This document shows positions 44,860 through 57,351 of a stretch of DNA of 64,000 nucleotides, one piece after another. The stretch comes from Apiosordaria backusii (taxonomy: Eukaryota; Ascomycota; Sordariomycetes; Sordariales; Lasiosphaeriaceae), in assembly GCA_030549205.1 (NCBI GenBank), contig JAUKTV010000001.1, forward strand, positions 496,001-560,000, read 5' to 3'. Position numbers and translations under genes: made by a program. The notes under the pieces are model-generated. The model did no database searches. It had not been told where the DNA came from and saw nothing but the letters and a program-made list of their open reading frames with translations. The stretch's first letter is position 1; every line of letters starts with the position of its first letter.

Positions 44860-47800
44860 TACAATACTAGATCTACTGACTATATTATCAATAGTTAAAA
44901 ATAGTTTACTAACTATAAGCTTAATAATAGCTTACTAAGGACAATTTATATAGAAGAGAGTCCTCTAACGTTTAAGGGCTCTGAAACCGCTATATTTACA
45001 GTACTTTTATAAAAAGAACCCTCTAAATATATTAAGCTTAAGCTTAAAAATACTTTATATATTCCTTAGTTTAACATTAACCTTTTTAGTAATATACTAT
45101 ACTATAAAGTTAGCAGTTAGGTTAAAAAGGAAGTACTATATAGGCTTAATAAAGCCCCGATAGTAGTATTTAATTTTAAAGCTTCAGGCTTTTTCTTAAA
45201 ATTATAGAGGGTAAAGAGGCCTATTATTTACTATAACGTAAGTTTTAACGTTATTAGTTAGAAGTAAAAATTAATAGTTAAGCTTTTTAATAGGCCTTTA
45301 TCCTAGAAGGATAGCTATTTAAAGGTCGATTTAAACCCTCGAAGGCCTAATAATAGGCCTATAAAGCTAGATAGCAATAGTACTATTAGCTCTAATTCAA
45401 ATGCCTGAAAGGTAAAGCCCTATAGGCTTAAAAGGTCTGAGTCTAGCTATAAGGAAGGCTATAGTTAGGGCAGACCTGGAGGAATAGAGCTCCGTTAGCC
45501 TATAGAAGGCCCTAATAGCTTAAGTAACCCCAGCTCTGGAGGATCTGATCAGGACAGACCTACTAAAGAGCTCTGTTAGCCTACAGAAGGCCCTAATAGT
45601 TTAGGTAACTCCGGCCTACTTAGTTAGGAAGAGGCTTAGGGAGGCTATATATTTAAAGAGGCTATTAAAAATATCCCCAATACTACTATAGACTACTATA
45701 GTAAATTGCTCCAGGTAATACTAAAATGGTATATTAGGCTAGGTTATATAGGCCTAATATTACTGAAAAAGACCAGTAAAATTACTACTAAGCTTTTAAA
45801 TCTAGATTAAATTAAAGAAGTAGATTTTTAATACTTAGCCTATAATAAAGCTAAGGCAGTAAGAAGGCTTTAATTTTCTACTATTCTAGACCTTTTTAAG
45901 GTCTTAAGTTCTATTAAAGGCAACACTTTTAAAATCAAGCCTATACCCTATAATAGACTTTCTATAGTGTTGATTTTAGTAGATTGAAAATCCCAGTTTA
46001 GGTAGGCCTTTTACTTACTAAACGCTAAGAGACTAACTATATTAAGCGCTATTAAAGGCTTTTTTAAAGGCTTAAAGAATTGCTATAATAAGTACCCTAT
46101 TTGTTTTTACTATAACGGTAGGAAAGAAATCAATTACAAATTATAGGCCTGGTTTTCTATTAAAGGCGTTGAATTTTCTACTTCTAAGCCCTATATCTAT
46201 AAGCAAAATAGCCTAATTGAACGCTTTATTAAAGTATTTTTAAACCGGCTATAGGCTATAATAGTGTTATTACAGCTCTTCCAGTACTTATAATACTATA
46301 TAGCGCCTATAGTACTTAAATTAGTTAACTATATAGTAGTTAGTAATAAGGACCTAACTCCTTATTAAACGTTTTATAATAAATTAAAGCTTTCCCTTTT
46401 TTATAAACTAAACTTAAGCTGGTTTAAGGCTGTAGGCTTTTCTATAGAGCTCTTTATTTTAACTGAAAAAAAGTCTAAAGCTTTAAAGCTATAGGCCTAT
46501 ATAGAGCCTAGTAAGCTATTGGCTGTCTTTAAAAGTAAGACCTACTAAATATAGATACTAGCTAAAAGGGCAGTAGTAAAATCTTTCTTTATAAATATAG
46601 TGAACAAGCCTACTGTAATTTAAAGTATTACTGCTATTTTAAAAAGGGATTTAGGCTAAGGAGGGGTAGAGCTACTATAATTAGTAAATAAAGATAGTAA
46701 CCTATGCCCTAAATACAACTTAGTCAGCCGATTAAGTTTGTAAATTAGCCAATAGGCCAATACTGAAAAATTTTCTAGTAGTAAGCTAATCAGTAGGCCT
46801 ACTATAATTTAAAAGGCTATAATCAATAGTAGCTTAAAGCCTTCTAATAGGCCTATTATAGGCCTTAAGGCCAGCTTAGAACCTCCTATTAAAGACCACT
46901 TACTAATAGAAGTGGAAGAACTATACTTAAGTGTAGGTAAAGATATTAAAATAGGCATTAGTTAATTTATTAAATTAATATTAGCTAGGGCTAAGGCCTA
47001 TTGCTATAGAGTATTTAAAGGTCCTTTTAGTATTAGTTTATTACCTTAAATATTAAAATAAGTACTAAAGAACCTTGAAAAATCCTACTAGCTAAAGGCT
47101 ATATATAGCGAATTTAGGTAAATAGTTAATTAAAGAACCTTTAAGTTCTTTCTTTAAAGCGCTTTCCTTAAAGACTGTATACTATTAACTAGTAGGTTAG
47201 TATTATATAAAAAGACTAATAAAGAAAATAGGCTTTTAAAGTTTAAGGCTAGGCTAGTTATTAAAGGATTTTTATAAAAGGAAGGCCTAAATTTTATAGA
47301 GACCTTTGCCTTTACTACTGTACTATTTATCTAACATATACTACTAGCTATAGCGGCTTTATTAGACTAGGAAATAGAGTAGATCGATTTTATAGGGGCA
47401 TTTTTTAATGGCTATTTAAAAGAAGAGAATTATATGGCAATATCTGAAGGCTTCTATAAGTTCTATTAATTAACAGACTTAACTATTAAAGCCAAACTAT
47501 ATAGATAAGGCTTTCGGCCTGAAATTAGCTAAATAATTTGCCTTTTTAAAGCCTTATATAGCTTAAAGTAAAGCTTTAAACTTTAGTAAGCTAAACTTAC
47601 TAAGCTATTAAAAGAAGAGGGTTTTATAGTGCTAATTTCTAACTTTACTGTCTTTTATAATCTTAAGGTTAGGATTTTTATAGTAACCTATATTGATAAT
47701 TGTTTAATTATAGACTTTAATAAGGTCTATATTTAATAGCTTAAAAAAAGCTTAAATAAGGTTTATCTAATAGAAGATAAAAGGCTAGCTTCCTTCTTTT

Positions 47801-48640
47801 TAAAGGTTTAAATAATAAAGGATAGGCGTTGCTTCCTTTTATAGCTTAGTTAAGTCTAATATATATAGAAAGCGATTAAGACCTTTAGCTTTAAAAATAG
47901 CTATAAAATACTAATTCCTTTACAGCCTGGAATAGTAGCCTAGTATAAAGACCTTAAACTAAAAGGAAGCTTTATAAGTAAGTCGGATTATACGCTATTC
48001 TAGTGTATAGTAGGTACTATAATGTATTTAATAATTTAAACAAAGCCTGATATTGTTTTTATAGTATAGTAGCTTTTAAGGAGTATACAGTAGCCTACTG
48101 TAGTAAGCTTAAACGCTGTTAAAAAACTTCTAAAGTATTTAAACAGTATAGAGAATTTAGTAATTGTCTACAGCTATACTACTAGACCTATTAAAAAAGA
48201 AGGCACTATAGTATCTATAGACTTTACAGATTTAGACTTTATAGGGGACTTAAAGGACTTAAAATCCACTTACAGCTTTATATTCAAAGTAGCTAAGGGC
48301 CCTATAAGCTGGAAATTAAAAAAGGCTAATATTATAAGCCTCTCTACTTTAGAGGCTAAAACTAATATACTTACTAAGGCTATTTATAAAGCTCTATAAA
48401 TTAGAAGGGTTTATAAAGAGCTAAGGTATACTTTAATAGGCTCTACCCTTCTATATAATAACAATATTAGCTCTATAACTACTGCCTATAACCTAGCTCT
48501 TTATAATCATACTAAGTATATACTATTAAAATACTATTAGGTTAAGAAGTAAGTTAGGGTATTACAGGTTACCATTAATTACTTAAATACTAAACAAATG
48601 CCAGCTAACAGGCTAATCAAACCACTGGCCAGCTAAAAAT
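44860..48640 (+). pseudogene. pol remnant (protease, integrase, reverse transcriptase, RNase H)
   Basis: Protease: STDYIINS and TFKGSETAIF near 44870-45000. Integrase core and C-terminal part: about 45900-46500, including GFFKGLKNCYNKYP and NSLIERFIKVFLNRL. Reverse transcriptase: about 47050-47900, with FKARLVIKGF, then IETFAF, IDFIGAFFNGYLKEENYM and a catalytic-region sequence around VTYIDN near 47690. RNase H: about 48180-48400, with SIDFTDLDFIGDL and SLSTLEAKTNIL. At least four TAA/TAG stops fall in the best-preserved 240 bp (47240-47480), all where Gln or Trp is expected. Not functional. Confidence 0.85.
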
Positions 48641-48907
48641 TTAAGACTTTTATAGGTCTTTTAAGCTTAAAGAATAGGCCTATAGAGAAAAAGTTAGTAA
48701 AGGAATAGATTAAAAAACCACCCTCCCTATATTTAATTTTCCTTTATAATTTAACTTATAAAAGTAATTACTTAACGTTTAAATATATAAGCCTTAACGC
48801 TTTATATACCTTATATTTTAGTTTTTTAATTAGCTAGTTAGTTTATTAGTTTTAGCTTACTACAGTAGGCCTTAGATTTAAATCTAGGCTTACTATTTAT
48901 TATAAGT

Positions 48908-48917
48908 AGAGAAGGGA
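48908..48917 (+). other. Polypurine tract of the Copia element
   Basis: AGAGAAGGGA immediately before the 3' LTR, the expected position of the plus-strand primer. Confidence 0.65.
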
Positions 48918-49748
48918 TATTAAACTAGGTCCCTATAAGGCCTAAGTTTATAGTAGGTAGCTGCTATTATATTACATAGTAAAAGCTTAAATTAGAAAGC
49001 CTACCTGTCAGCTACCTGGCATTTACCTGGCACCTTACTTTACTGCAGGGCTATTCAAAGGCCTGCATCCTGCTAACCAGTAGGCCAAACTGTCTGTAAT
49101 TTTATATTCAGGCAGTTAAGGCCTACTACTGTAGGTAGTATAAGTGGCCTAATCCTAACCCTACGTTGACCCGCACTTTAGGTTAGGGGTGCTTGGTTTT
49201 GCAGCCCTTTTATATAGCTGTAAGTCGATTTTTAGAGAGCTGTGAACTACGCTAACTTAGCTGCCTATAAGACCTGTAGTTAACTACTGGGCTAGCCAAA
49301 TTAGCTAAGAATTAGTAGGCCTATAGTTAAGTAGGTATATTATTACTATACTAAATTATAGGCCTGTAGGCCCTGTAGGTTGGAAGCTATAGAGGGCTTG
49401 GCAAGTAGTTTACAGGGCTTGGTAAACTTTGGGTTTAACTAAGCTGTACTTTGGCCTATCTGCCCGCTAGGGTATGCGAGGTACTATACGTTAGTCGGTG
49501 GGTATGTAGTAGAGGTCGAGTACGAACCCTACTACAGAGACTATTACAGTGAATTTACAGAAGGCTAGTACTATAATACAATTATTTACTCACTATATTT
49601 CTATTTTACAGTACCTGTGTGGTGCTATATTCTAGTACCCTAGCACTGAGCTATAGGTATCACGCGTAAGACTTCCGCTGCACTGTGAGCTAGTGTGTGA
49701 GTACCAAATTACAGGGCCCTTAGGCCTGTAATTGGCCATACCTATTCT
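48918..49748 (+). repeat. 3' LTR of the Copia element
   Basis: 831 bp, aligned end to end with the 5' LTR without obvious indels. Differences are almost entirely transitions, most of them making this copy more AT-rich. Confidence 0.9.
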
Positions 49749-52700
49749 AATAAATAAAATAAAGGAAAAATAGAGACTTTTATAATAGAGAAGAAGAATA
49801 AAGAGGTAATAAAGATATTAGTAAAGGTAAGGAAACTGATAAGGTAGTTAAGGTTAGGGTTTAAAGGCTTAAGGCTATAGTTATAAAGAAGTAAAGTAGT
49901 TTGTTAGTTTTTAATTAAGCTACTTTTAGTTCTTTAATCTCTTTACATTATACTTTAATAATAGACTGACTCTTCTTAAAGGATAGGGTATTAATAAATA
50001 GGTATTAACATTTAGTTTTTATAGTATTAAATAGAAATTAAGACTTACTTTATATACTGTTTACTTAATAAAGTCTCTCTATTAAACCTCTTTTTATTTA
50101 AAGACAGCGTTTATAAAAGGATAGCTTTTATTATATTTCTCGAAAAGCTAAAGCTGCCTTTAAATAAGCCTTCTGAATTTACCATCCTACCTTTATATAG
50201 TATAAAGATAGGTTTAGTAATATTTAAAGGTTATATAGCTATAGTATTAATAAATAGATAATTTTTAAAGAAGGCTTTATTAACGTTAAGTTAAATAGAT
50301 ATATTAAAAGCTATATAGAAAATATCTAATAAGCTATTGTCTAATAAAAAAGCCATTTAACAATAGGTAGTATTTTAATATTTAATAAAGTTTATAACTA
50401 AATTAATATTGCCTATTAAACTTAACTAATAGAAATACTATGCCCCTAAAGAAAAGGTTAAAAACTAAATATTATTTAATAAGTTAAGATCTTACCTTCT
50501 ATTTAAAACAAAGTATTAGTAGTCTTTAAAAGACTTTTATATAGATTTTAAAAAGGATTTCTATATTTATTTCAAACCTCTTTTAATATAATATTATAGG
50601 CTTCTATATACTTACAGTTAACCTTTATAGACTTAAATATAAAGTCAGTCTTAAAACTACTTAAAAGGTAACGAAAATACTTATATCCTAATCCCAATCC
50701 TTAATTTAAGCTTCTTATTAAAGGTATAAGCAGTTCGATATAAACTTTTTAAAATATTAGTATTTTAGTTAGCCTATATTTATATTTTATATAATATATA
50801 TATAATACTTTAATAAAAAGCGTAGGTAATAATACTAAGCCTTTTATTCTTTACCTAATGCCTTATTATATTTTTAAACCTTATACTAACTTATAGAAAA
50901 TAAACCAAAAGGCTATTAAAATGTCGTTAATATTCTACTTTGATAGTATTTTAATATAGTATATAAAAATACTTATAATACTTCCTATAGCAGTTCTTAA
51001 TAGGACCTTCTAAATGTTCAATACTATAATAAAAGTACTTATAGTAAAGAATAAACGTATAATAAAGCTATTAATACTAATATTATTGTTTAAAGTTAAC
51101 GCTATATAAATAATACCTAAAGCTTACCTAAAGACTATTAAAAAATAAAGCTTAAATAATATAAAATTTTATTTACCTATAAACTAAGACCAATTAAAGT
51201 CTAACACTATTGCCTTCTAATACCATTCTCTTTTTTTAACCAATTCAGGATAGTAATGCCACTAAATATTAAATATCCCTCCTATAACCTTATAAAGGTT
51301 AAAGAATAAATTAAAAATATAAAAGTATATATATAAACCCTTACTATTTATAATAGTATATTTAAATATAATAGCTTTAAGTAAATAATATTAATTTAAA
51401 GCCTACGGTAATAATGCTTAAAGATAATAGTAAGTTTATACCTTTCTTTTAAACAGCCAAATAATATTTAAAGGTAATATCGTTAAAAGGTCTTTAAAGG
51501 TATTTATAGGATATATTTACCTTAAAAGTACCCCCTTTTATTTAAATCTTATTAAACTATATTTTATAAAATAGAGTTATAAAGAAATTAGTACTATCGT
51601 TATATAAGTATTGAATATACTTAAGACCAGTTAATATTAAAGTTTAAACATACTTAAAAGGGGATATAAACTTACTTAATCTACCTTACTTAAGCTATTA
51701 CAATAGAAGTTTTCTATAACTACAATCTTACTTTAATATAAAAACTTAAAAAGCTGGGCCTTATAAATAATTGCTTTTAAATAGCTTTTATTTATAAGTC
51801 TAAAGTAGATTTGTCTTTACAATTTAGCTTTATAAAATTTAAAAAACTCTTAAATATAGAGATAAAGCTAAAAGGTAACTAAATAAGGTTAGTATAGTCT
51901 TTTTATAGCATTTAAAGTAGGTTTTAACTTATTAAAAGTTAAATTACAGTCTTTAATATTATAAGTTATTTAAAGGATATCGTTATAAATATCTTAAAGT
52001 ATCCGATCTATAATAGAAGGTAGGTAGTTATACCTATTAAAGCTAATTATAAGAATATAAAGGTACTTTATAGGATTAATAGGTATAAGTATCTTCTAAT
52101 AAATAAGGTATTAAGGAAAGTCTTATTAAAAGATCCTATTATCGAAATACTTAGTTATTAATAATATAATATTCAGTATAGACAAACTTTAAAAAGTCTT
52201 AAAGTATACTTACTATACTTCTTTAAATAGTATATAGGCTAGAAGATTTTACAATAGTAATTTTCTATAGAATTATTATAAAAAGCATTTATGTTTCCTT
52301 TAAAAAACGCCCTAATCTTTTTATAGCAATCTTCCTATTTTACATTTATATATTTAAAGAAATAAGCCTTAAGCTTTATATAAGTTTATTATATATATCG
52401 GAAGAATAACTAGCATCCTATAAATAATCTTTAAATAAACCTATTAAAAATCTCTACTAAAGTATATATAAAGCCTGCCCTTATAAAATTAAAACTTAAT
52501 ATTAAATAATAACTGTAGTTACGGTCTTTATATCCTTTACTTTAATTAAATATCCTTTACTATTTCCTTATATATTAAAGTAAACTTAGGGGTTTTTAAA
52601 ACCAACCTTACCTTTTATACTATTACTTAAGTACTTTAAATTAGCTTAAAACAGACCGCTATACTTAAAAGGCCTCCTTTAAATCCAGAAAAAACTAAAA

Positions 52701-53745
52701 GTAAATCTTTATACTATTATAAAACTACTTCTAACATTTAAAAAGCTTAAAGTTAAAGTATAGTACTTTAATAATAAAGCTTTATTTTTTATATCTTTCT
52801 TTATATAATGTCTACTATATTTACTAATCAGTTAGTAACTATATTTAAACTATACTTAAAGCTAAAGCAATCGCTATTCTATATATACTTTATTTACAAC
52901 TATATTTACCTTTTATTATATTTCTTTAAAAAGTAATACAATATAGGCAATCCTATTTAAAGAACTTTTAAAGAATTTAAATAAGTCTAAAATATACTTA
53001 ATATATTTAATAAAAATAATTGTAGTATTTGGCTATAAAGAATTAAAAAAAGCTTAGTCTTACTTAATAAAATTATTTAAGCTATCCTCCTCCTTTAAAT
53101 CTATTATATAAAGTTCCTATAAAAGATATAAGTTAGCTTTCTATAACTTTACTACTATATTAAAATAGGTTTTTTATATTATTTTCTAGCTTATCTTTAT
53201 AAACTATTTACAACTTTTATTAGCCTTTATAAAACTTAAAATACTTTATAACTTTTTACTACTTTAGAAATTACTATATTATAATATTGCTATCCTATAG
53301 AAGTAAAGACAGTAAACTTTTAAATATTTCGTTATTTAAAAACCTTAAAAGTAAAGTATTGCCTTAATCCTTTAGTAGGTTTTTTATAGTAAACTAATTT
53401 GTAAAAGAAGTATATTTAGGCAGCTTATATACTATTTTACTATTAATAACTGTTTATATTTAAACAGTAATACCTTAAGTTTAATTTTTATATAGTAATA
53501 AGTAAAGTAACTTTTATTTAACTATATTAATAACCTTTAAAATAATTAAGCATTTATAAAGTCTTTATATTATTGCTCTTTAATATAGCCTTTATATAGT
53601 TTTTTCTTTATATTAGCGCTTCCTTTTAAGGTAATTATTATATTATATAACTTACAATTACATTAGATTTTATATTATTTAATATCTAATTGTTAGTACT
53701 AATATAGATATTTGGTATAGACAATTGGTCGATATTAGTTAAGGT
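49749..53745. repeat. Unclassified RIP-mutated repeat, right flank
   Basis: AT-rich DNA lacking open frames or terminal repeats that I could recognise. It probably continues the older repeat interrupted by the Copia element. Confidence 0.5.
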
Positions 53746-54187
53746 TTTACCGCTCCTGCAAAAATCTTAGAAAACCGATCCTTGCTACTATTGGAAAGTT
53801 CAAGTAGTACCAGCCAAGCTGGATGCCCTGTCTGAGCTTGCTCGAGCTGCAATTGTGGATTCAGGAAGCAGCAACACTGATGTCATACACACCGAATAGC
53901 TCCGTCCAACTCTGATTGGCCATCCGGGAGTCTACGAACCCCGCCCCCACCAGCCTGAAAAACTAAGACAAATTTGGAATTTCAGCACATTATAAACCCT
54001 AACCCCTCACTCTGATCAACAAGTCACCCAACGTTTGAACCTTGGTGAGATTGCGAATGTCCACTTGGAAATGTGGGGCTCGGGTTCAAACAAGACAACC
54101 AAGGAGAACCAATCGCCACCCTTGCCGAATTCCGACCACTGTCAACATATGACAGCTGTTGGTGATACATGAAAGACCTGTTTCTAT
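53746..54187. other. Right border of the AT-rich block and 3' flank
   Basis: Composition returns to normal within a few tens of bases. A CCAAT-type box (ATTGG) lies at about 53915. No gene seen. Confidence 0.45.
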
Positions 54188-55294
54188 CTATTTCGCCTCC
54201 TCACCGGCTGCGGTTGCCGTCGACAGTAGCAGTTGAGTAGCAGACTTTGCCTTATGCGCAAAGCCCATCAAGTCATCACCATACTTGTCTTTGAACTTTC
54301 CATCAAATACCTCCACGCTTACCCAGCCCTGAAAACCTGTCTTGAGCACTGCCTCGGTGAACTCGGTGATTGGAAGGTACCCCCCGTCATATCTGCATTT
54401 CTCAGTCAGCTACAGTAAACGTCAAACGCCAAAAACAGTAAACCGAACTCACGGCAAAGGTCTCCAGTCGTGACTCCATCTTCCCCTAGGCCGCAGTCCT
54501 CCCTCCTCGGTATCCGCCATTGGTGTATCCATCTTGTATGCATCACTTATCTGCAGAAAAAAGATCTTATCCGACGGAACCGTCCGCGTGAGCTCCTTGA
54601 GACTGTCCCTATATCGCATTGTCAAGTCCTCTGCCGAGATCCCCTCGAGCAACCCTGATGCTGTAGTTGGATCCCCCCACTCTCCACCAGCTGTCTGGAA
54701 CGTATCTAAACACAGTCCAATGTTGGGCCGATCCACCATCTTGACGATTTCCCAGACGTCTTTCCACTTTGGGGCCCGTGTCGCCCAGCACCAGTTCTCA
54801 TAAGCGAGTCTGAACCCATGTGCTGCGAGCATGTCGGCCAGTTCCCGAAGATCTGTCGCCAGGTCTGCGAAAGACGAAGAAATTCCCGCTGAGTCAGACG
54901 ATCCCACTTGCAGCATGTTGATCCCCGCGGCGTCCATGATTTGAATCCAGCCCTTTGCGCGGGCAAAGGCCTTTTCTCGCTCGGGGCTTCCTGCAGGCCA
55001 GCCTTCAAAGTTGGAAAACGGTTGGAGGACCATGATTGTGAGTTCGTGGCGGCTGCATAATTCCTTTGCTGCCTTTGCTGCCTCGCAGAGGGCCTGATAG
55101 TCCTCCTCCGCGACATCACGGCCGAAGTGAAGGGAAGCGTACGAGAGCAAGTCAGGAAACGACAGCTCTATGCCTTGAAACCCGGCTGAGCGGATGGCTT
55201 CGACTTTTTGGTGGAGAGTGTGTTTCGGTAAGCCGATCGAGCATGATGCGAAGGCAAGGGGGATTTTTGAGGCTGACTGATTTGACGGCGACAT
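54188..55294 (-). CDS. TIM-barrel sugar isomerase / AP-endonuclease-2-like protein
   Basis: Exons 55294-54453 and 54392-54188 give 348 residues. It belongs to the xylose-isomerase-like TIM-barrel fold that includes AP endonuclease 2, sugar-phosphate isomerases and 3-dehydroshikimate dehydratase of the quinate pathway. Visible blocks are the first strand ASCSIGLP, GFQGIELSFPD, AENW-like LAYENWCW, GLCLDTFQTAGGEW and FFLQISDAYKMD, which supply the usual metal-binding Glu, Asp and His-type positions. After the 60-nt intron, GFQGWVSVEVFDGKF completes the last strand. The family is sure but the reaction is not. Its position next to two BBE oxidoreductases and a P450 would fit a catabolic or biosynthetic role rather than DNA repair. 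Confidence 0.9.
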
Positions 55295-55765
55295 TGCGAT
55301 TGGTGAATATCAGGTGCGTTTGTTCTTGTTCAATTGCAGGTGCGATATGGGATGAATCAAGGTAGAAGGCTTTTGTCCAAGTTATTTGAGGCTCCAAACC
55401 CACTTCATGTTCTCAGATAAACTCGAGATCGCAATTCGATGATGTCAGTGTTATTCGACACAACCCCGCTCATCACCCGTCAACCAATCCCCCCCAAGTT
55501 TGACCAGCCAGCGCAAAGAAAAAAGGTCGAGCCATCATGGGAGAGAAATTATAGATAGGGATAGGTTATGGTGGCTCTCCTTTTGCCCGGCGACAACATT
55601 CACATGCAATGTTACCACCCCGAACTTACCAAAGTCGAGAAGCCTGGATCCCAAGCCGCTCACACGAACCACTCCGCCAAAATCACCCAGCACGACAATC
55701 ATGATGGCTTTTGATCAGGTTCAATGAGCTACAAGTTGGTCTTGAAACAAAAATTCTGCTTCCCG
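55295..55765. other. Intergenic region
   Basis: Promoter of the TIM-barrel gene and 3' flank of the BBE gene. No gene seen. Confidence 0.45.
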
Positions 55766-57351
55766 TCACCCTGGAAGCTTAAATCCACCCGGAACCATGT
55801 TGGTAAAAACGCCATATGGGTCGTACTTCCGCTGAACTTCACGCAACCGAGCTACACTCTTCTCTCCGTAACTAGCTATGGGTTGCTGCCAGGGCGCTGC
55901 GTAGTTGATGTAAAGAAAGGGATCAAGTGCACCCAGCTTGCCTACTCTGTCCTGAATGGTCTCGACCAAAGCTTTGGCCGCTGTATCCACAGCTTCATCG
56001 TCTTCCGCATTAGACCAGGTCATCACCAATTCAACAACCACTAGGGGTTTGCCATGTCGGTTCCCAAGCCCGAGTGCGTTGTGGTCAGCAAACCGCGCGT
56101 AAAGGACGGGAGGAATAGGATCCATAACGACACTCCAAACAATCCCAGGGATGTCCTGAACAGAGGGCAGGCTGGCATTCCAAGCTTGTACTGTTGCGTT
56201 GATGGCTTCCACAGTCGATTCGACGGTGACTGTGGCAGTTGCTCGTCTAGTAGCCTCATTTATCAGTCAACCAAGCATCATGAAGCACCATGGAAGAACA
56301 GGCAACATACCTCGCACCGATTGCATTGTGGGCTGCCGTTTCAGCCGTCAGGTTCGTTAAGCTGGCAATACGTTGGGTGCTAGTTAACACCGGAAGGTTT
56401 AACAGCGGTCGGAAGACGCGGGGATCTTCCACCGGTTTCGTATATTCCATGTTGTTGACAGTCACCAAGAGGTTCGCGGACCCTGAATAACCGAAAGTTG
56501 TGATCAGAGATGCGGCTTCGTCATAGTTACTGGGGTTGTTGAACTCTGCCAGTGCTTGAATCTGCGCGTCAGCAGTGGATATAGGACGAATAACATAACC
56601 TCCCCAGAGGTCATCCTGCTCAAACGTCTGGAGGTCAACTCTGGTAACAATCCCAAAGTTGTTCGAGCCTCCACGAAGAGCCCATAGCAAGTCCGGATTT
56701 TCGTGATCGTTGGCATTGATGATAGAGCCGTCGGCCAGGACAACCTCGAAATTGCTAACAGTATCACAGGTCCAGCCAAAGCGTGGCCCAAAGTAGCTAA
56801 TTCCGCCACCAACAGTCAGGCCTCCGATCCCCACTTCCGCAGCACGTCCCCCATTTACACTTAGGTTGAAGTCTTGAAGGTGTGAATAGACGTCACCCCA
56901 GGTAGCACCTGTCCCGACTGATACCACAGGGGGTGCATCGTCACCCAAGACGATGCTATCCAAATTCGTCAGGTCGATGGTAACGCCGCCCTCAATATTG
57001 GCAGCTCCGGCAAAGCTTGCGTGCCCACCTGAACGGATGGCAAACTGACAGCCTGAAGTCAGTCGGTTAGTCCTCATAAGAATACGGACGGTTGCTGACA
57101 CGTCCTTCACTGTCTCGGGGGAGACAATACAGCCCGGCTGGACGGCAGTTTCTTGCAATGAGAAATATGATCTTAAAGACGTCAAGTACGCCACACTGCC
57201 TGGAAAGGAGACCTTGTCCTTCAGTATGAAGGATAATGCAAGGCACTATTGTTCGACTAGGTATCAGTGTCTTTCACGGACGTAATTGATGGTTCACAGT
57301 ACCGACGCATGTCAAGAGACTTACACAGATAGTACTGGCTAGACTTGCCAT
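55766..57351 (-). CDS. BBE-type FAD-dependent oxidoreductase (copy 1)
   Basis: Exons 57351-57325, 57245-56311 and 56246-55766 give 480 residues. The FAD-binding PCMH domain has AIRSGGHASFAG, with His84 as the likely covalent FAD attachment. The position that is Cys in bicovalent members is not Cys here (GGRAAEVGIGG), so a single covalent link is expected. GLTVGGGISYFGPRFGWTCD and LRGGSNNFGIVT are typical. The C-terminal BBE domain includes LYINYAAPW and YDPYGVF. Such enzymes carry out oxidative ring closures or alcohol oxidations, often in specialised metabolism. The first exon is only nine codons (MASLASTIC) and is accepted because it joins a hydrophobic stretch and because the neighbouring paralogue has the same plan. 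Divergent from a P450. Confidence 0.92.

Larger units (their letters stand above)
42143..49748 (+). mobile_element. Copia-type LTR retrotransposon, RIP-inactivated
   Basis: A 7.6-kb element with two 831-bp direct LTRs, a primer-binding site directly after the 5' LTR, a purine tract before the 3' LTR, and an internal order of gag, protease, integrase, reverse transcriptase and RNase H. That order (integrase before reverse transcriptase) defines the Ty1/Copia superfamily. All reading frames carry several stops of RIP type. A possible 5-bp target duplication (AATAA at 42138-42142 and 49749-49753) is weak because the context is so AT-rich. Confidence 0.9.
35086..53745. repeat. AT-rich, RIP-like heterochromatic block
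   Basis: About 18.7 kb whose composition drops abruptly from gene-like to roughly three-quarters or more A+T, with sharp borders. No open frame of useful length exists on any strand. TpA is very frequent and CpA/TpG rare by eye. Stop codons in recognisable transposon reading frames are TAA or TAG where CAA, CAG or TGG is expected. This is the signature of repeat-induced point mutation in filamentous ascomycetes. The block contains a Copia-type element and unclassified older repeats. Confidence 0.9.

Noticed and set aside
49500..49530. tRNA T-loop-like sequence in the LTR
   Set aside because: No cloverleaf, acceptor stem or anticodon arm can be formed around it.
42138..49753. AATAA target-site duplication of the Copia element
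   Set aside because: The context is so AT-rich that a 5-bp match is expected by chance and the LTR end is uncertain by one or two bases; kept only as a note.
53990..54010. Telomere-like CCCTAACCCC near the right border
   Set aside because: Only about one and a half units, with no repeat extension; not evidence of a chromosome end.
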